From assembly GCF_034702125.1 (NCBI RefSeq), contig NC_085865.1, positions 21,859,281 to 21,923,280 of the forward strand: a stretch of DNA of 64,000 bases, in the 5' to 3' direction. The stretch comes from Engraulis encrasicolus (Eukaryota > Chordata > Actinopteri > Clupeiformes > Engraulidae). Of the stretch, positions 1-26,877 are shown piece after piece; position 1 is the stretch's first letter; each line of letters starts with the position of its first letter. The notes beneath the pieces are model-generated. The model had not been told where the DNA came from. It ran no database searches and saw only the letters and a list, made by a program, of their open reading frames with translations. Both the position numbers and the translations under genes were made by a program.

Positions 1-628
1 TAAAAAAAGACTCAACTGCTGCCTCTGTTAAGTTTTCGAAAATGTATCTTTCTCTGCTTTTTCTTGGCCCGCACTGCTGCCACTGAGTTTGTGCACGCCT
101 GTACTGACGTACTATGTCCTCATTTAGTTCACTTTAGTTCACTTTGTTTCCAATTAGCTACCGCACACCTTCCTGTTTGGTGCACCTGCCGAGGTGGTAA
201 TGTGGCCTTGGCGAGGGTCACCATCGCACATGTTAGCGCCGCAAAAAGCACAGTTTCATGGTAAAGCGATAACTCTCCCCCCTCCCAATCCCTCTTATTT
301 TATATAGGCTACGGTACATTTGGAACGAGATTGCACGATCAGCATCCATGTGTGGCCGACGATTGTGTCGGTGGCGGTGACCGGTGTTAAATTGATTGAG
401 GCGTGCTTTTATCTGAATAGCAACTTTGAGTCGCCACCAATGTGTCCTGAGACTAACACGGTCCCCGAAGTAATTTTACCCGGTAATGGTGTGTGTGTGT
501 TTTTTTTTCATATAAGAGTGGGAATCACGCTACTGTAGCAATTGCTGTGCCGTAAAGAAAATGACTTTCTCACGTATAATTACACTGCTGCTGTGCCGAT
601 TTTACACAGCCTGTTGGGCTTTGCGCGC

Positions 629-744
<116 letters not shown>

Positions 745-881
745 ATGTATTCGTCTGTAATTTGGAGACAAGTGGGGAACAGATGCTCTCAATGCTATGT
801 TAAAGTAAGATAAGGGGTGATTTGTGGACCTAAGGACCTAAGTAGGCAAATTGGGTTTGTCAATGGATGTGGCCCAATGTG

Positions 882-885
<4 letters not shown>

Positions 886-912
<27 letters not shown>

Positions 913-932
913 TTACGTGTGTGTGTGTGTTT

Positions 933-979
<47 letters not shown>

Positions 980-985
980 TGCATG

Positions 986-1045
<60 letters not shown>

Positions 1046-1069
1046 TGTGTGTGTGTGTTTGTGTGTGTC
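886..1069. repeat. Compound GT / GTGC microsatellite
   Basis: GT runs enclosing a (CGTG)n block at about 999-1045, ending 16 bp before dynein exon a. Confidence 0.97.
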
Positions 1070-1085
1070 TCAATGTCTCATCCAG

Positions 1086-15138
<14,053 letters not shown>

Positions 15139-15176
15139 GCAAGTAGCTGTCTGTGTCTGTGTCTGAGTCTCAGGTG

Positions 15177-15564
15177 CAGGGCTTGACACTGGCACCTGCC
15201 AACCGGCCAAATGCTGGTAAAACTTGGCTGTGGCTGGTAACAATTTCAGTGTCACTAGCCAATTTGGCAGGTAGCTCATTCTATGATATGACATATCATA
15301 ATAGCGTATATTCTGCACTTTGCCCCTTGTGTATCAATTGTTTGTATTTAAGTTCAAGAAAAAGCTCAGTTACTCAGTTTCTATTTGCTTGTTTTATTTC
15401 CATGTTGAAACCCATGCACTCATCTTCTTGCTTTAAGCACCTCATCTTCTGAGGTTAGATGTACAGCATCATGATTTAAAAAAATGTGGCTAGTAGAACA
15501 GCTGGCTGGCTATTGACAACTAGCCACAGTGGCCGGCAAGAGATAAAGCTAATGTCAAGCCTTG
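15177..15564. mobile_element. hAT-type element just downstream of the dynein stop
   Basis: Ends CAGGGCTTGACA and TGTCAAGCCTTG, flanks ctcaggtg/ctcgggtg (7 of 8). 388 bp, no transposase. Confidence 0.75.
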
Positions 15565-15945
15565 CTCGGGTGTATACAGCACATCCACCTCATTAGGTAC
15601 AGAAGAGTAAATGGTGCACAAACTCTGTAAGCGTTGCAATTACATCTCTAAGAGTACTTCTACTTAATGCATATCTGATTAGTCCATATCGAGCTACGCA
15701 GAGATGTCAATCCTGGGTAGAAATGACCACAAATTTGAAACGACCAGCACTGAATCATAATGAAGTAGACTAGCTAGTCAATCCAGTCACCTGTGTTTGG
15801 AAGAAAACTGTTGCAGGGTTTTTATTTTTTAATTTCCTAACCTGGAATAGACACCCCTGTGGTGGTTCCCTATTGCTGGTTCTATTGACCAAAGGGCCTA
15901 CATGTAATTCACTTCACAATCAAATCAAAAATTACTTCTAATCAA

Positions 15946-16048
<103 letters not shown>

Positions 16049-16185
16049 TGTATTTGTACTGTATGACTACGTCACGGATATGTCATTGACGATGACCTAA
16101 TTATTTTTGACCCATAAAATCACGACAACTGATGATTTAATTAGAGCACAAAGGGATTTCACACTTTGTTTCAATTCACTCTGAT

Positions 16186-16191
16186 AATAAA
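16186..16191 (+). promoter_or_regulatory. Candidate poly(A) signal of the dynein gene
   Basis: AATAAA, the first canonical hexamer I see on the plus strand after the dynein stop, about 1.05 kb downstream. The implied 3' UTR would include a hAT element (15177-15564) and a (GT)n run. An earlier non-canonical site is possible. Confidence 0.3.
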
Positions 16192-17433
16192 TATATATTT
16201 TGCTAACTGGGTCAATTATGCTAATTGGGTGTTAGCTAGGTCAATTAGCCCATTTCTATGCACGGTCCTTGTAATGACACAAGCCCAGAAGTGGTACGCT
16301 TGTCTTTTCCTACAAGATTCTGAATGTACTCTCGAACAACGTGAAGAATGTGGTGAAGGTTCATGATTGAATGTATTCTTTTGCAGTTTTATTAGCTGTT
16401 TTCCAAATATATAACCAGAGAATAAAAACAATGCATACTGACAAGTATCACAAAATGTCCATTGCTTGAATTACGTTTTGTTATCTGTCAACCCAGTAGA
16501 AAATGTATTTGTGTTACCCAATGCTATTTATCTGTGGTTCTTCAAAAATGAAAATGCGTTTCATAACTCAAACTAAGAATCTATTTTTTTTCTGAAATAA
16601 ATTGCACAAGAAATGTAATTAGTTAATCTAGCAGCAGTTATTACATTCGAAATATGCTTCAAAACGAAGTGCAGTCAAGGCAAGATAAAATCAGATAGCA
16701 CCACTGATAAAGTTAATAAATGCCATAAATATATTTTACTTAGGTGGCAAGAGAAAAAAACTATACATGCAACAACTTTGTGACCTCAAAACACCATCTA
16801 TAGGTACTACATTACACTACCTGACATTACCAGTACTTTTGATTTATATATACAGTAAGTAATCAATAACACATGCAAGATCACCTGGTCACAGTGAAGA
16901 GTCCCCTCAGTTAATAGTCCCAGAGCCAGGAGCGTTTTATTTATGTTTTTGAGCCCGAAAGCTTAAATGGGTGTGTCTTATGCATCCACATTTTAAGGAC
17001 TTTGCAGTGTCTTACAAACCCAAAGGGAGACACAAATTCACAATGTTAATCTGAAGTTTGGTACCTGCTTATCTGCATTTTCAGCTTTGTTTGGAGGTCA
17101 TTTCCAGCAACTTGTGCCTAAATCCATATAAACATAAGGAAATGGCACTGAAGTGGTCTTCCTAACATGAAGTTGGGCTCAAAAACACAATTAAAACCCT
17201 CTTGGCTCTGCCACTCCAAGCTGTAGCTGATGGATATAAGATGCGTGCCATTCACCTCTTAGCATCAAGCTAAAGGCTAAAGGACGGGATTCTCCGATAC
17301 CGTAGAGCATTTTTCCCTTTAAAAACATCTTAAAACTTAAATGCTGCTTTTAAGATTCCAAATTAATTATACTTCATTTAAACGACCCAACTAATTCTCA
17401 TCAAGGTACTCATCAGAAGCCAGCTGATGGAGT

Positions 17434-18211
17434 TTTATTTATTATTATTGAACTGTGTCCTACCAGTTGAACAGGAAACTGATAGGATGGACTAGGCAAC
17501 TTGAATGCATCTCAAATACGTTTCCATTAACAGTTGTATCATACATAAAAAGTTGTTTTATTGTTCTTTCAACACACGACGACGTTCACCCCAAAATCAC
17601 CACACGTGAGATCCCCATCCTCGAAATAAAGTGTTCATTCAAACTCGCATTATCAGTGATTCATCATGCAAATCATGAAGATGATAATCACCCTGGTGCA
17701 CTTCCACACTACGTCAATTCCAGACAAGTCCAGAAAATTCCAGCTCTCTTCCAACGCCAAGTTGCGACAATTGATCATTTTTCATCAACATTCTTCATTC
17801 TTCTGTTTCTCAAAGTCTATGGTTTGGTGTAAACAAGGAAGAAAATCAGTTAAGGACTCAACCTAAATCTAATTTGAAACCCTCTTCCCACATAAATCCC
17901 TCCAATTTCCCCACCCCCTGCCCACCCCCCCTGATAGAAATACTGTACCAGCAAATAAATATTACAGCGGTTTTGCTTCTTACACATATGTGCAGCTCCA
18001 ACTGGCCCTGTGCTGTACCATAATTCTTTCCTTTTTTCCCTCTCTGATACCAGCCCTCACTCTCTCTCAGTTTCTCCCCCTTCTCGGAGTAATCAACTGA
18101 TCCAAACGGGCATCGCTGGCACATCCCAAACCTCCGTTGGCAATCAAACAGTCATCTCGTCATCTTTTGAATCGTATTATTCCCCCCTATGCACGAATCG
18201 CTCCCCGTCGT
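17434..18211 (-). other. cavin4: Probable cavin4 3' UTR with poly(A) signal candidates
   Basis: The stretch after the cavin4 stop is repeat-poor. On the minus strand overlapping AATAAA motifs occur around 17443-17434, giving a UTR of roughly 780 bp. Another candidate lies near 16935. Confidence 0.35.
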
Positions 18212-18799
18212 TTAGGAGAGCTGCTTCATGTCGTACATGGGCACCTCCGAATCCTCTGCCTTGGCCTCGGCCCCCTCCTCGCTTTCTAATGCCACCTCGG
18301 TGTAGGCGACGTCGTTGGCCTTGCGGCCCTTTGCGGGGGCCACGGGTTCGGCCACCTCGGCCTCTGCCCCCTCTGCCCCCTCCTGGCCCTCGGCTACTGT
18401 CCTCTCCTTCTTCAGGTTCAGCTTGGCCGGCACGTTCTTGATGCTCTCCTTGAAGCGCGAGCCCGACGCTTTGAGGCGCTCGCCGGACTGGCGGATCTTC
18501 TCGCGCCGCTCGGCGGTGACGATGCGCTCGCCCAGATTGTGGACCTTGGTGCCCAGGTTCTCCTTGGTCTTTGTCATGTTGTCACGCGAGAAGGTGTGTT
18601 TCAGGCTCTCGATGCGCTTCAGGCCGCCCTTCTTGATTTTGGCGCCGGCGGAATCCCCCTCCTCCACCACCATGTACTCCTCATCGGAGTCGATCGCGGG
18701 AGGAGGCTCCACCACTTCCTCTTTGGCCTCCTTGGCCTCTTTCACCTCTTTGACCTCTGCTGCTTTTGGGGCGGCCACAGCCTTGACTTCATTGTCACC
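18212..18799 (-). CDS. cavin4: cavin4 exon 2 (acidic linker, HR2-like basic segment, C terminus)
   Basis: 588 bp including TAA at 18214-18212, residues 118-312. It begins GDNEVKAVAAPK after acceptor ctgctag. It has Glu/Lys-rich repeats (VKEVKEAKEAKEE), the serine/acidic SDEEY site and long Ala/Glu-rich low-complexity stretches near the end. GC content is high against its flanks. Confidence 0.91.
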   Translation of the reverse strand, partial: GDNEVKAVAAPKAAEVKEVKEAKEAKEEVVEPPPAIDSDEEYMVVEEGDSAGAKIKKGGLKRIESLKHTFSRDNMTKTKENLGTKVHNLGERIVTAERREKIRQSGERLKASGSRFKESIKNVPAKLNLKKERTVAEGQEGAEGAEAEVAEPVAPAKGRKANDVAYTEVALESEEGAEAKAEDSEVPMYDMKQLS

Positions 18800-21700
18800 C
18801 TAGCAGAGGGGGGATAGAAGAACATTGCGTCAGTGATGACAATTATCACCTTCATTATCATCAATGATGTCACCGTATCACGTACGTACATGTTCATACT
18901 GAATTGCTATTGTCTAAGATCTATTGAAAGACTGTTAAAACATCACATTTATTTTCACATGTAACACCTTTAATACATGTCTGGAAAAAAATGCACCTGT
19001 TCTTTTAAGGGCCTCTCCACCTCAAGTTTTCTGAATTTTTATGTTTATATTTCCTTCACTATAATTTCAATGTTCAATCTCTCTCCCTCAATATTATGAT
19101 TGCGTATCCGCCCTCAAGGAAGCCAGTTTTTCGAGCACATGGGGAGAAGAGAGATGATGCACAAACACCTGTCACAATGTAATTATGCCTGACATCCAAC
19201 ATTCAAATCCCAGTGGCCCCGTCAGAATTAGAAGCCATTTCTTGGCATTTACCTCCCCATATGTGCAAGGTCAACATGATGTCACTGATCTGAGAAATGC
19301 GTCATTGTCCCCAACTGTCAAATCTGTCATGGCTCTAATCTCAGGCTCGTTTGGTGTACATTAATATTGTTTTTATGTCACATCAATGACAAACATGTAG
19401 CCTCTTACTGCAGATGGGGTCGCCGGCGGGCCGGGAAAATACTTAACTACATCATAATAACATTGCTATGACATTACAGAGAGCCTTAGGTAACATATTA
19501 AGACATAGCCATTACAATTTTGGTGACAGAAAGGTTATAACTCTCTCTCTTTAGCTCTGCGCTAAATTGATATTCTTCCGTGGCTCGCAAACCATTGCCC
19601 CAACCCCCTTCTCTCACCAATTCGAAATTGCCTGTTTATCTCAGCAAAAGGTACTTACAAACAGCCTTATACAGAACAGATAAATTTGCGCAAGCAATGT
19701 TATCGCCCTTCACAGTGCCATTCTCGCCACTATCACACTTAAAAACTGGGAGCTAATAAGGAGAGAGGAACACTGATTTAATTTATTATGAACATTATAA
19801 TATAGTGATCAACGGCCATCAAGGCATACTTAACCTACTACATTTGTTGATTTTCAAAGGTGTTGCTGCGTACCCTAATAGGGGCCCCTGGTGTGTCTGG
19901 TGCTAACAGCGGCGACTGCCAGGGTCATGGCAAAGTTATGCAACATCCCCGCATGTCAGCAGAACCTGACGGTGCATATTTTTGCAGCATATCAGTTGGT
20001 GAAATATTCATCATTCTGGTTTGCACCCATCTTGAGTCCCAACTTGAAAATGAGGCCAAGGTGTATTGCGTAAGCCTACATGACACCCCATTCGTCGCAC
20101 AGTGACATTTGCAGCGCAGCACCACTCACATTACCCGCCACATGTTAGCACTTTCCGCATCTCCAGGGCCAAGCCTATCACAGCCACAGGCAGCCGATAT
20201 GGCACTCTTTTGCCGCTTTTTCACAAACCATTAAGATGACACATGCTCTCTGACTGGCCTCCTTTCTCACCACATCCATTCTCATGCAGTCATTCCATTA
20301 GACGCATGGTTCAAAGGCTTATCGTATCAGGTTACCGCGATAGCCTGCACCCAGTTCTCATGCGCTGGCTCGCTCGTAAATGTAGATCTTAACATTTGCA
20401 CAATGGCAGGCTGCATGCTTTGCATCACAATTTGAATCAATACTCGCTTAATGGGTTTTTTTTCGGTGCCTTTAAACGCGGTGAGAGAGGGCTGCTTTTC
20501 TACAGGGGGCTTTTTAGACGGTTGCTGCGCCAAACATGATAGTACTATATTAGGAGATGTGTGCCTTCGTGGCGTACGCTCTCAGAATAACTCTGGACAA
20601 ACTGTCAGCTGTCGGGTTGCCTGAGCCGGGGCCCTGGCAGTGCAGTGTGCCCCAGCAGACAGCCCAAGCACAGTCTGAGTGTGTTAACACAGCACACAAC
20701 TGGCAGCAATCGCCTGTACATCAACATCCATTTTGTGGTGTGATAATGATGTGAGAAACCAATGTTGAAGGCTGCAGTATACAGTGTGCAACGGATCGGT
20801 GGTGGTACACAGCTTTGTGTAGTCATCTACTCGTAGAGCTGGCTATCATTTTATCAATTTATCCTTGTTCCAGTGGCCTGCTGCACCTTTTCACTGAGTG
20901 CGATAGCTCACTGTGAATCATTCCCACTGTCAATGCAACTGCAATGAACTCTGTGGTCTTCTGAATCTATACTCTGAAGAGAGATTTAATTAAACCGAAA
21001 AACCAAGTCTATTCTGGCTCCATTTTACGAAGAAAGGGCTGCTTTCAAGGTTAACTGGACAAAGGTGCTGAGTAGTGTTACCACAGATGACACAGAGCCA
21101 TTATACGTAGTAATTCTACATGAAATTATAAAAAAGTAACATATTATGCTGATTCCTTCATATTTCAAGTTTGCTTATTATATTATTCCTTATATTTATG
21201 AATTCATTATTGTGATTTTTTTTTTTTGCTTTAAAATGTACAAATGTAAAATTTACTGGTGTAAAACATTGAGTCGGTTTCGCAATTCAGCCAGCACATA
21301 ATAAAGAATAGCTCTTTTTCATTTTGATTAAGCAGTAAATTAGGGCTACGCAACCTGATACGTATTGATTGCAGGAAGGGTAATTGAAAAATCCTCTTCG
21401 TGTGTTAGTTCATCTCGGCTTGCTTAGGCTCATATCCTTCGTCATTAATCTAACAGTGAGAAGGATCTGGATATACACTAACAGGGTTATATCCTGCATG
21501 AGACTGTAATGTAGATGGATACAGGATGGCTATCTTGTTGAACGCGCTTTAGGTAATTTCAACAGTCAGTGAATCCTCAGATTTTATTCTTCAGTACCGT
21601 ATGTTACACAGACTAAAATTACTTGAGCATGCGTTTACAAATGTACAGTTTGGCACAGCACGGATGCAGGGGACTTTAACACTCTGATACTGTAATCTGA

Positions 21701-22928
21701 ATGAATGGCGTGGAGAGGACTACTCACACCTGAGACTCCTCCCACAATGACCCCTCTGTTCTAAAAACAAGATGGCCGCACAGCCTAGTGTCTGGCTTCT
21801 ACTTCGTTTTGATTATTTCGTACCTCCCCAGGGCCAAAAAGAGGCTCAGAGTGGAGGAGAGCTGTGAGGACTGGCAGTGCTGCCCAGCCCAGTGCACTGT
21901 AGTGCTTCTCCTGGATTGGTCCTGGCTGGGCTCCACATATTAACTTTCATAAGGGCACCGTCTAACCTTCTGGTGCCTGCCCATTTATCTTGTATTCTGC
22001 CAAGTCAAGTAGGAGGTTGAAATAATGAGGTCACCAGCGCACTGTCAACCACTCGCAATCAAGGCCAGAGGATGTGTGTGTGCGTGCGTGTGTGTGTGTG
22101 TGTGTGTGTGTGGGTAGCCTCCCTACTGTGCAAAACAATTACAGAGTGCAGTTTTGAATCCTGTTTTCAGTCAGTCAAAGTGTCCTTGTCTTTCAAGTCA
22201 CCACCTGAACTGTGAAGAAGTCCCCTCAGGCAAGCAAACTCAACTGACTACATGGGCCAGTTTTAGCTCGTGCTGATATTACAAGTGTCACTGGCGAAGA
22301 CAGCTGACAGAAATCCAGAGGACAAAAATGGAACTCAAAGTCAAACTCAAGTACTGGCCCACTGTACAGTTTTGTACAGTACATGTTTTTATAGCAGGAA
22401 ATGTAGCTTTTTATGACTGAGACTTCAAAAAAGGCGAGATCATCTAACAAACCAGCCGCAGTCACCTATCCCCTTCAACTATTCCTTCCAATGCCAAACC
22501 ACCACGAAACAACTCGCTTCCTTCCTTCCTTCATTCCTTCAGTCATTCGTTTGCAAACCGCCGGCTTCTGCTCTCACCTGGTAGATGACGACTTTGAACT
22601 TGTTCTTCATGAGCAGCTCGCCCTGGGTCTCCTCCACCTTCTTGACGCGGTCGTTCTGCTTCTCCACGCGGACGCGCACGTCCTTGATGTGGCAGCTGAC
22701 CTTGCGCGTCTTCTCCAGCAGCTTCTCCACGACGCCGTTGGTGGTGGTGTGGTCCTTGGTCAGCTTGGCCACGTCGGCCTGGATCCCCTTGACGCTGGCC
22801 TCCAGCTCCAGCTGCCGCTCCTCCATGCGCGTCTGGCACGCCTGCACGTTGTCTATGATGCCCGCCACGCGCTCCAGCAGGGCCAGCACCCCGGCGTCTC
22901 CCTCCAACGCGTCCGCTTTCGTGGCCAT
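18212..22928 (-). CDS. cavin4: Caveolae-associated protein 4 (cavin-4, MURC)
   Basis: Two coding exons, 22578-22928 and 18212-18799, join in phase 0 to give 312 residues. Residues about 8-110 form the heptad-rich HR1 trimerisation region (LLERVAGIIDNVQ, LLEKTRKVS, HIKDVRVRVEKQ) and end KNKFKVVIYQ, as in cavins. The second exon has an acidic linker, SDEEY, the basic HR2-like segment HTFSRDNMTKTKENL, ERREKIRQSGERLK, KERTVAEGQE, and a short end MYDMKQLS. These motifs fit cavin4 better than cavin1, 2 or 3. Known role: a muscle caveolar coat component that assembles with cavin1 and caveolin-3 and modulates Rho/ERK signalling. It lies downstream of tmeff1 on the same strand, as in human. Teleosts often keep two copies, and I cannot say whether this is a or b. 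Confidence 0.9.
18800..22577 (-). other. cavin4: cavin4 intron
   Basis: 3.8 kb, mostly single-copy-looking with a short GT run at 22074-22111. No internal exon or transposon with clear ends was found. Confidence 0.65.
22578..22928 (-). CDS. cavin4: cavin4 exon 1 (HR1 coiled coil)
   Basis: 351 bp, residues 1-117. The ATG at 22928-22926 sits in a good context (gacATGG). It codes nearly the whole HR1 helix and stops at VVIYQ, the usual cavin exon boundary. The donor reads caggtgaga on the minus strand. Confidence 0.92.
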
Positions 22929-23392
22929 GTCGTCTGTTTTATCGGGTACACCCGGTTCACAAGCTTGTAGGTGGGAGAGGGAGAAGGAGAACTTGTTGGA
23001 AAAAGCAGCAACCTCCTTCTGACGGGGGGCTCCTTTTCCAAAAGGGCTGCTGGGGGTCCTAAGGTGCCTCAGGAAGGGTGAATGGGAGGGAGGGTAAGGT
23101 TTTTTTTTAGGATCTGTCAGGGGGCGGGTTCGGGTGCTGGATCATGGGGGCCGTAGACAGTCCTGAGGTCCTGGGGGGCTGGGTCGCGGGGACGCGGAGG
23201 GAGCACGGACGGACCGACAGACGGACAGACGGACGGGCAGAGTCTCTGCTGCTGAAGTGTGCCCTCACCCAGGTCTGCTGCAGAAGAACGTAGAAGCTCC
23301 ACCTCACTCACATGTAGGGCAAAACAGGGGGGATCAAAGGGCAGACAGAATCACATGGCACGGCCAAAGAGAGAGGGAGAGAGAGACAGAGC

Positions 23393-23432
<40 letters not shown>

Positions 23433-23560
23433 GGTGGAGCGAGCCATCGACGGAGGTAAGAGAGCAAGCAAGCCAAGATGGTAGAGTCAGGGTAAGGGAG
23501 TGCCCCGCTCCACACGGATTCATCACAGTTATAAATATCCCCCCCCCCCCCCAGTAAGGT
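22929..23560 (-). promoter_or_regulatory. cavin4: cavin4 upstream region
   Basis: Contains a GA run (23367-23429) and a poly-C run (23540-23552). An A/T motif at 23529-23538 (ttataaatat) misses the MEF2 consensus by one base. A muscle enhancer role is only a guess; the transcription start is not visible. Confidence 0.25.
23367..23429. repeat. (GA)n microsatellite
   Basis: Imperfect at the left, perfect on the right, upstream of cavin4. Confidence 0.95.
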
Positions 23561-24856
23561 GACACCAGGACTTTTTTAGAAGATGTGTATAGGTGGGGGT
23601 CTGGGGATAATGGAAAGCCCCCCCACACACCACCACCACCTTTCATTCGCACCATGGGACTTTTTCTGTTTTCCATTGCAGCACTTGCATCGCTTTTGTG
23701 CTAACATACACAAGCGTAAAGGCATCCATACATGGCCTATGCCTTGTATGGACCAGAAGGGGCACCCGATGCCAATGAGTGGCCGTGAACGTTTGACTGT
23801 GGCATGCGAGTGTAATTGGCAGAGGGGGGCACTGACTGGATAGGATGGGTAACATCAACAAGGATCCCATGACTACATGCCTGGAGAGATACTAGATATT
23901 GCCACACACACGCACACACACACACACACACACGCACGCACACACAGGTTTTTGGAGCTTAGTGCAAAGGAATGATCAGACACTGGACTTCCCCGTGCAT
24001 TTAGTGTGTGTGTGGAGGGGGGGGCTCTGCTTCGCCATTCACAATAGTGGTGGGGTTTTGGGGAAGTTTGTCAGGCACAGCAGCCCGAAGCACCTCCCCC
24101 TCCCCCTCGCTCTCTCCCCCCCCACACTGTCCACTGATCTCACCCCTTAGTCACGGCTGCCCTGCTTCGTCATCACTGTGCAATTTTCTCGTTCGGTAGC
24201 ATCCATGCACAAACATGGAAAAGCACTTGGTCCATGAGCTGAATGACTCCTCTTCTTAGTCAAACGCTAACAATGTTTTGTCTTATTATATACATGTTTT
24301 TTTATATTAATTTTTTTATATTTTATTTTATACATTTTATATATGTACAGTACCTATGGACCACAGCCGTGATTCAATTTTTTTTCCTCCTCTTTTTTTG
24401 TTGCTGCTTTTGTGTTTCTTTCTTCTTTTTTCCCTGCCCAAGGAAGCCAGACGATTGTGAGTCAGATGGCGAATTTTACTGGGACATCTTGGATATAAAA
24501 GGAGCTTTTCCCCACAGCTTCTGAAAATGATACTCCCGGGTCTTTTTAAAAAATCAGAGATGCCAGCATTTTCGCTGAGATTAGGAAGGATGTTGAAAAA
24601 GAATTTCTAAGAGACAGAGATACCGATCTGATGAAGCTTTGGTAATACCATCTGATATAATAATACTTTTGATTTTCATCTGATATGTGCAAACTCTTGT
24701 TTTTTGGCTATTGCTTCATTTTTTCCGCATGTAACCTTTAATCCTAGAGAGCGGTGTTTAATGATGTACCTTCATGCACATTAAACAGGTCCCCTGCGAA
24801 CGCTCATTATTAGACCACAGCTGACAGATGGGTAAAGCCTGTGGCCCATTCTCAAG

Positions 24857-25075
24857 TGTTTGTGTGTGTGTGTGTTTGGGATTGTGTGTGTTTGGGATTG
24901 CGTGGGTGCACTTGTGTGTGTGTGTATCTGTGTGTGTGTGTGTATTTGTGTATGTCTGACTGGGTGTGTGTGCGCGCGTGTGTATTTGTGTATGTCTGAC
25001 TGTGTGTGTGTGTGTGTATGTGTGCGTGCGTACGTGCTTACGTGCGTGCGTGTCCCTGTGTGCGTGCGTGGGTGA
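24857..25075. repeat. Compound GT-rich repeat
   Basis: GT runs interspersed with duplicated motifs (tttgggattg, tatttgtgtatgtctgac). Confidence 0.9.
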
Positions 25076-25249
25076 CAGGAGTGTTAGTGCCTTGACATGC
25101 CTCGGGCCACTTTTTATTCTCATTGTCTCGTCCTCCTGATCGGCAAAAAGGTTAGGATGGTTAGGCTGCTGTCACTTAGCAACCACTGAACTGACACCAG
25201 CCCATCTCGCATTAACAATGCGCTAGCTTAGCACCTCAGGGGGAAAGGC

Positions 25250-25475
25250 TGGGCTGGGCTGGGAAGAGGAGTGGGTGTGGGGGGCAGCTGGGTGGCCTTG
25301 TGGTGGGCTGAGGAGGGGTGTGTTTGGAAGGTGAGGTGGGGGGGGACGGGTGAGTTGGGGGGTGGAGTGGGTCAGGGCTGATCTGGGGAGGGTGCAGTGG
25401 AGTGGCCTTGTGGTTGGGTGGGGAGGGGTGAGTTTGGAGGGGGGCATGAGGTAGGGGGGGGGGGGGGGGGGGAGA
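25250..25475. repeat. G-rich minisatellite
   Basis: Two units of about 112 bp, each with gtggccttgtgg and long G runs, ending in a poly-G of about 18. Four or more G-runs in series allow G-quadruplexes. Confidence 0.8.
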
Positions 25476-25620
25476 GCTGTCCAATCCCTAAAATTACACC
25501 ACCAGCTGCCACCTATAATTACCACTGGGACCTGACTATAATTACCCATCCGTCTTGTCACACTCCCGTTTGGGCTTCCTTGCTAGACACTAGACTTGTA
25601 ACGCACTTGTAACCTGCACA

Positions 25621-25774
25621 CATGGCCGCTGACAGCTTTGGCCAGGCACAGGACAAAGACGTCTGAAAGGGCCCCCCAGCCCAATACATACATTGTAATG
25701 AGGACCCATTTCTGGGCCCCCTATCTCCCTGGTCCCGGGACAACTGTCCCCTTTGACCCCCGTCTGCACCCCTG
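25621..25774 (+). mobile_element. hAT-like element, CAGGG family copy 4
   Basis: Begins CATGGCCGCTGACAGC. Flanks are cctgcaca/cctacaca (7 of 8). The body matches the other copies. Confidence 0.65.
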
Positions 25775-26221
25775 CCTACACACATACACTTGTGCGTTCG
25801 CACACACCCCTCCACGGACAGCACACAGTGTGCGGCGCTTTCATAGAATGTTGTCATACTTAGATGTGTAGATGTGCGCCTTCTTTGAAAACCAAGAGCT
25901 CCTCCACTTAGTGTTTGTCCTCGGGCTGGCCAGTTATGAATGTGTGTATGCTTCACATCATTAACAAGACTGAATTCTGGCTGTTGGCTTTCTAGAAATT
26001 TGCATTTTGTGAAAGCAGCAGCATGAAGCCTCACCTGTTCTTGATTCGTGCCATACTCCCGTACCGTGTCAAACAGAGAAACAGCAGGAAAATAAGGACT
26101 GGCGGAAAAAGAAACCATTTGCCAACATATTTTTCATCTGCACTTCAGATATTGTAGATTTTCTCATTTATCATATGTTTCTTATTCAACAATTTCTATA
26201 GTTGTATAGTCTCTATATCTT

Positions 26222-26380
26222 TTTTAGGGCTTTTTATTTGATAGGACAGTTGGAGATGGTGACAGGAAGCAAGTGGGAGAGAGAGATGGGGAAGGATCGG
26301 CAAATGACCCGGGCCGGAATCGAACCCAGGTTGCCGGCGTAGTAACTCAGTGCCCTACCACCACTGCAGGGCCTATAATA
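26222..26380 (-). mobile_element. tRNA-derived SINE
   Basis: On the minus strand it has an A-box-like head and a B box (GGTTCGATTCC), a body with cccatctctctctccca, and an AATAAAAAGCCC tail. Exact 10-bp flanking duplications tctatatctt (26212-26221, 26381-26390). Confidence 0.85.
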
Positions 26381-26877
26381 TCTATATCTTATCATTTATA
26401 GTATTTATATAGTATCTATAGATTCTATTTCTTATTCCTCTCACTTCAGTATCTGACTCTATATTTGGCATTCATCAAGCTATTAATCCGCCATGTCTAC
26501 AATAACAGTTTAACACAATAGATTTGATACATCGGAGACCATTTTAATTCTGTTTCGTCTTGATGGTAGAGGATTTGCAGGGGGAACATACGTACGGTAC
26601 ATTCAGTCAATCAACTGGATCAAAGTTGTGCAAGGGTTGTTCATGGTATGACTTTTATGTGTTCATTCATAAAAAAAAACAAATCATCTTGTCAATGTCA
26701 ACCAATTCCTTGTGAGGACAAAATGTAGAAACACAGAGCAGAGCGGCGCTGACACAAGAGGTCACGCTTTACAGGGAATTGGAAATGTGGTTTTGTCTAC
26801 CCCTAGTGGACCCCTGCCCCGTCAACTCTGACAAGGGGGGCACGTGGCATGGTCCACGGTGGACAAGGGCATTATTA

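Larger units (their letters stand above)
23560..26877. other. Intergenic region between tmeff1 and cavin4
   Basis: Simple repeats (23900-23945, 24857-25075), a G-rich minisatellite (25250-25475), a hAT element (25621-25774) and a tRNA-type SINE (26222-26380). No gene seen. Confidence 0.6.

Noticed and set aside
1..540. Possible further upstream dynein exon
   Set aside because: Neither plus-strand frame here shows dynein motifs or a convincing acceptor/donor pair.
18212..22928. Assignment as cavin2 (SDPR)
   Set aside because: Tempting from TMEFF linkage, but KTRKVS.HIKDV..RVEKQ, SDEEY, RQSGERLK and RTVAEGQE match cavin4, and the neighbour is tmeff1.
25223..25561. Proline-rich minus-strand open frame
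   Set aside because: Translation of the G-rich minisatellite; no start context, no family match.
26300..26373. tRNA gene from a B box (GGTTCGATTCC)
   Set aside because: It is the head of a SINE with a tail and flanking duplications; no complete cloverleaf.
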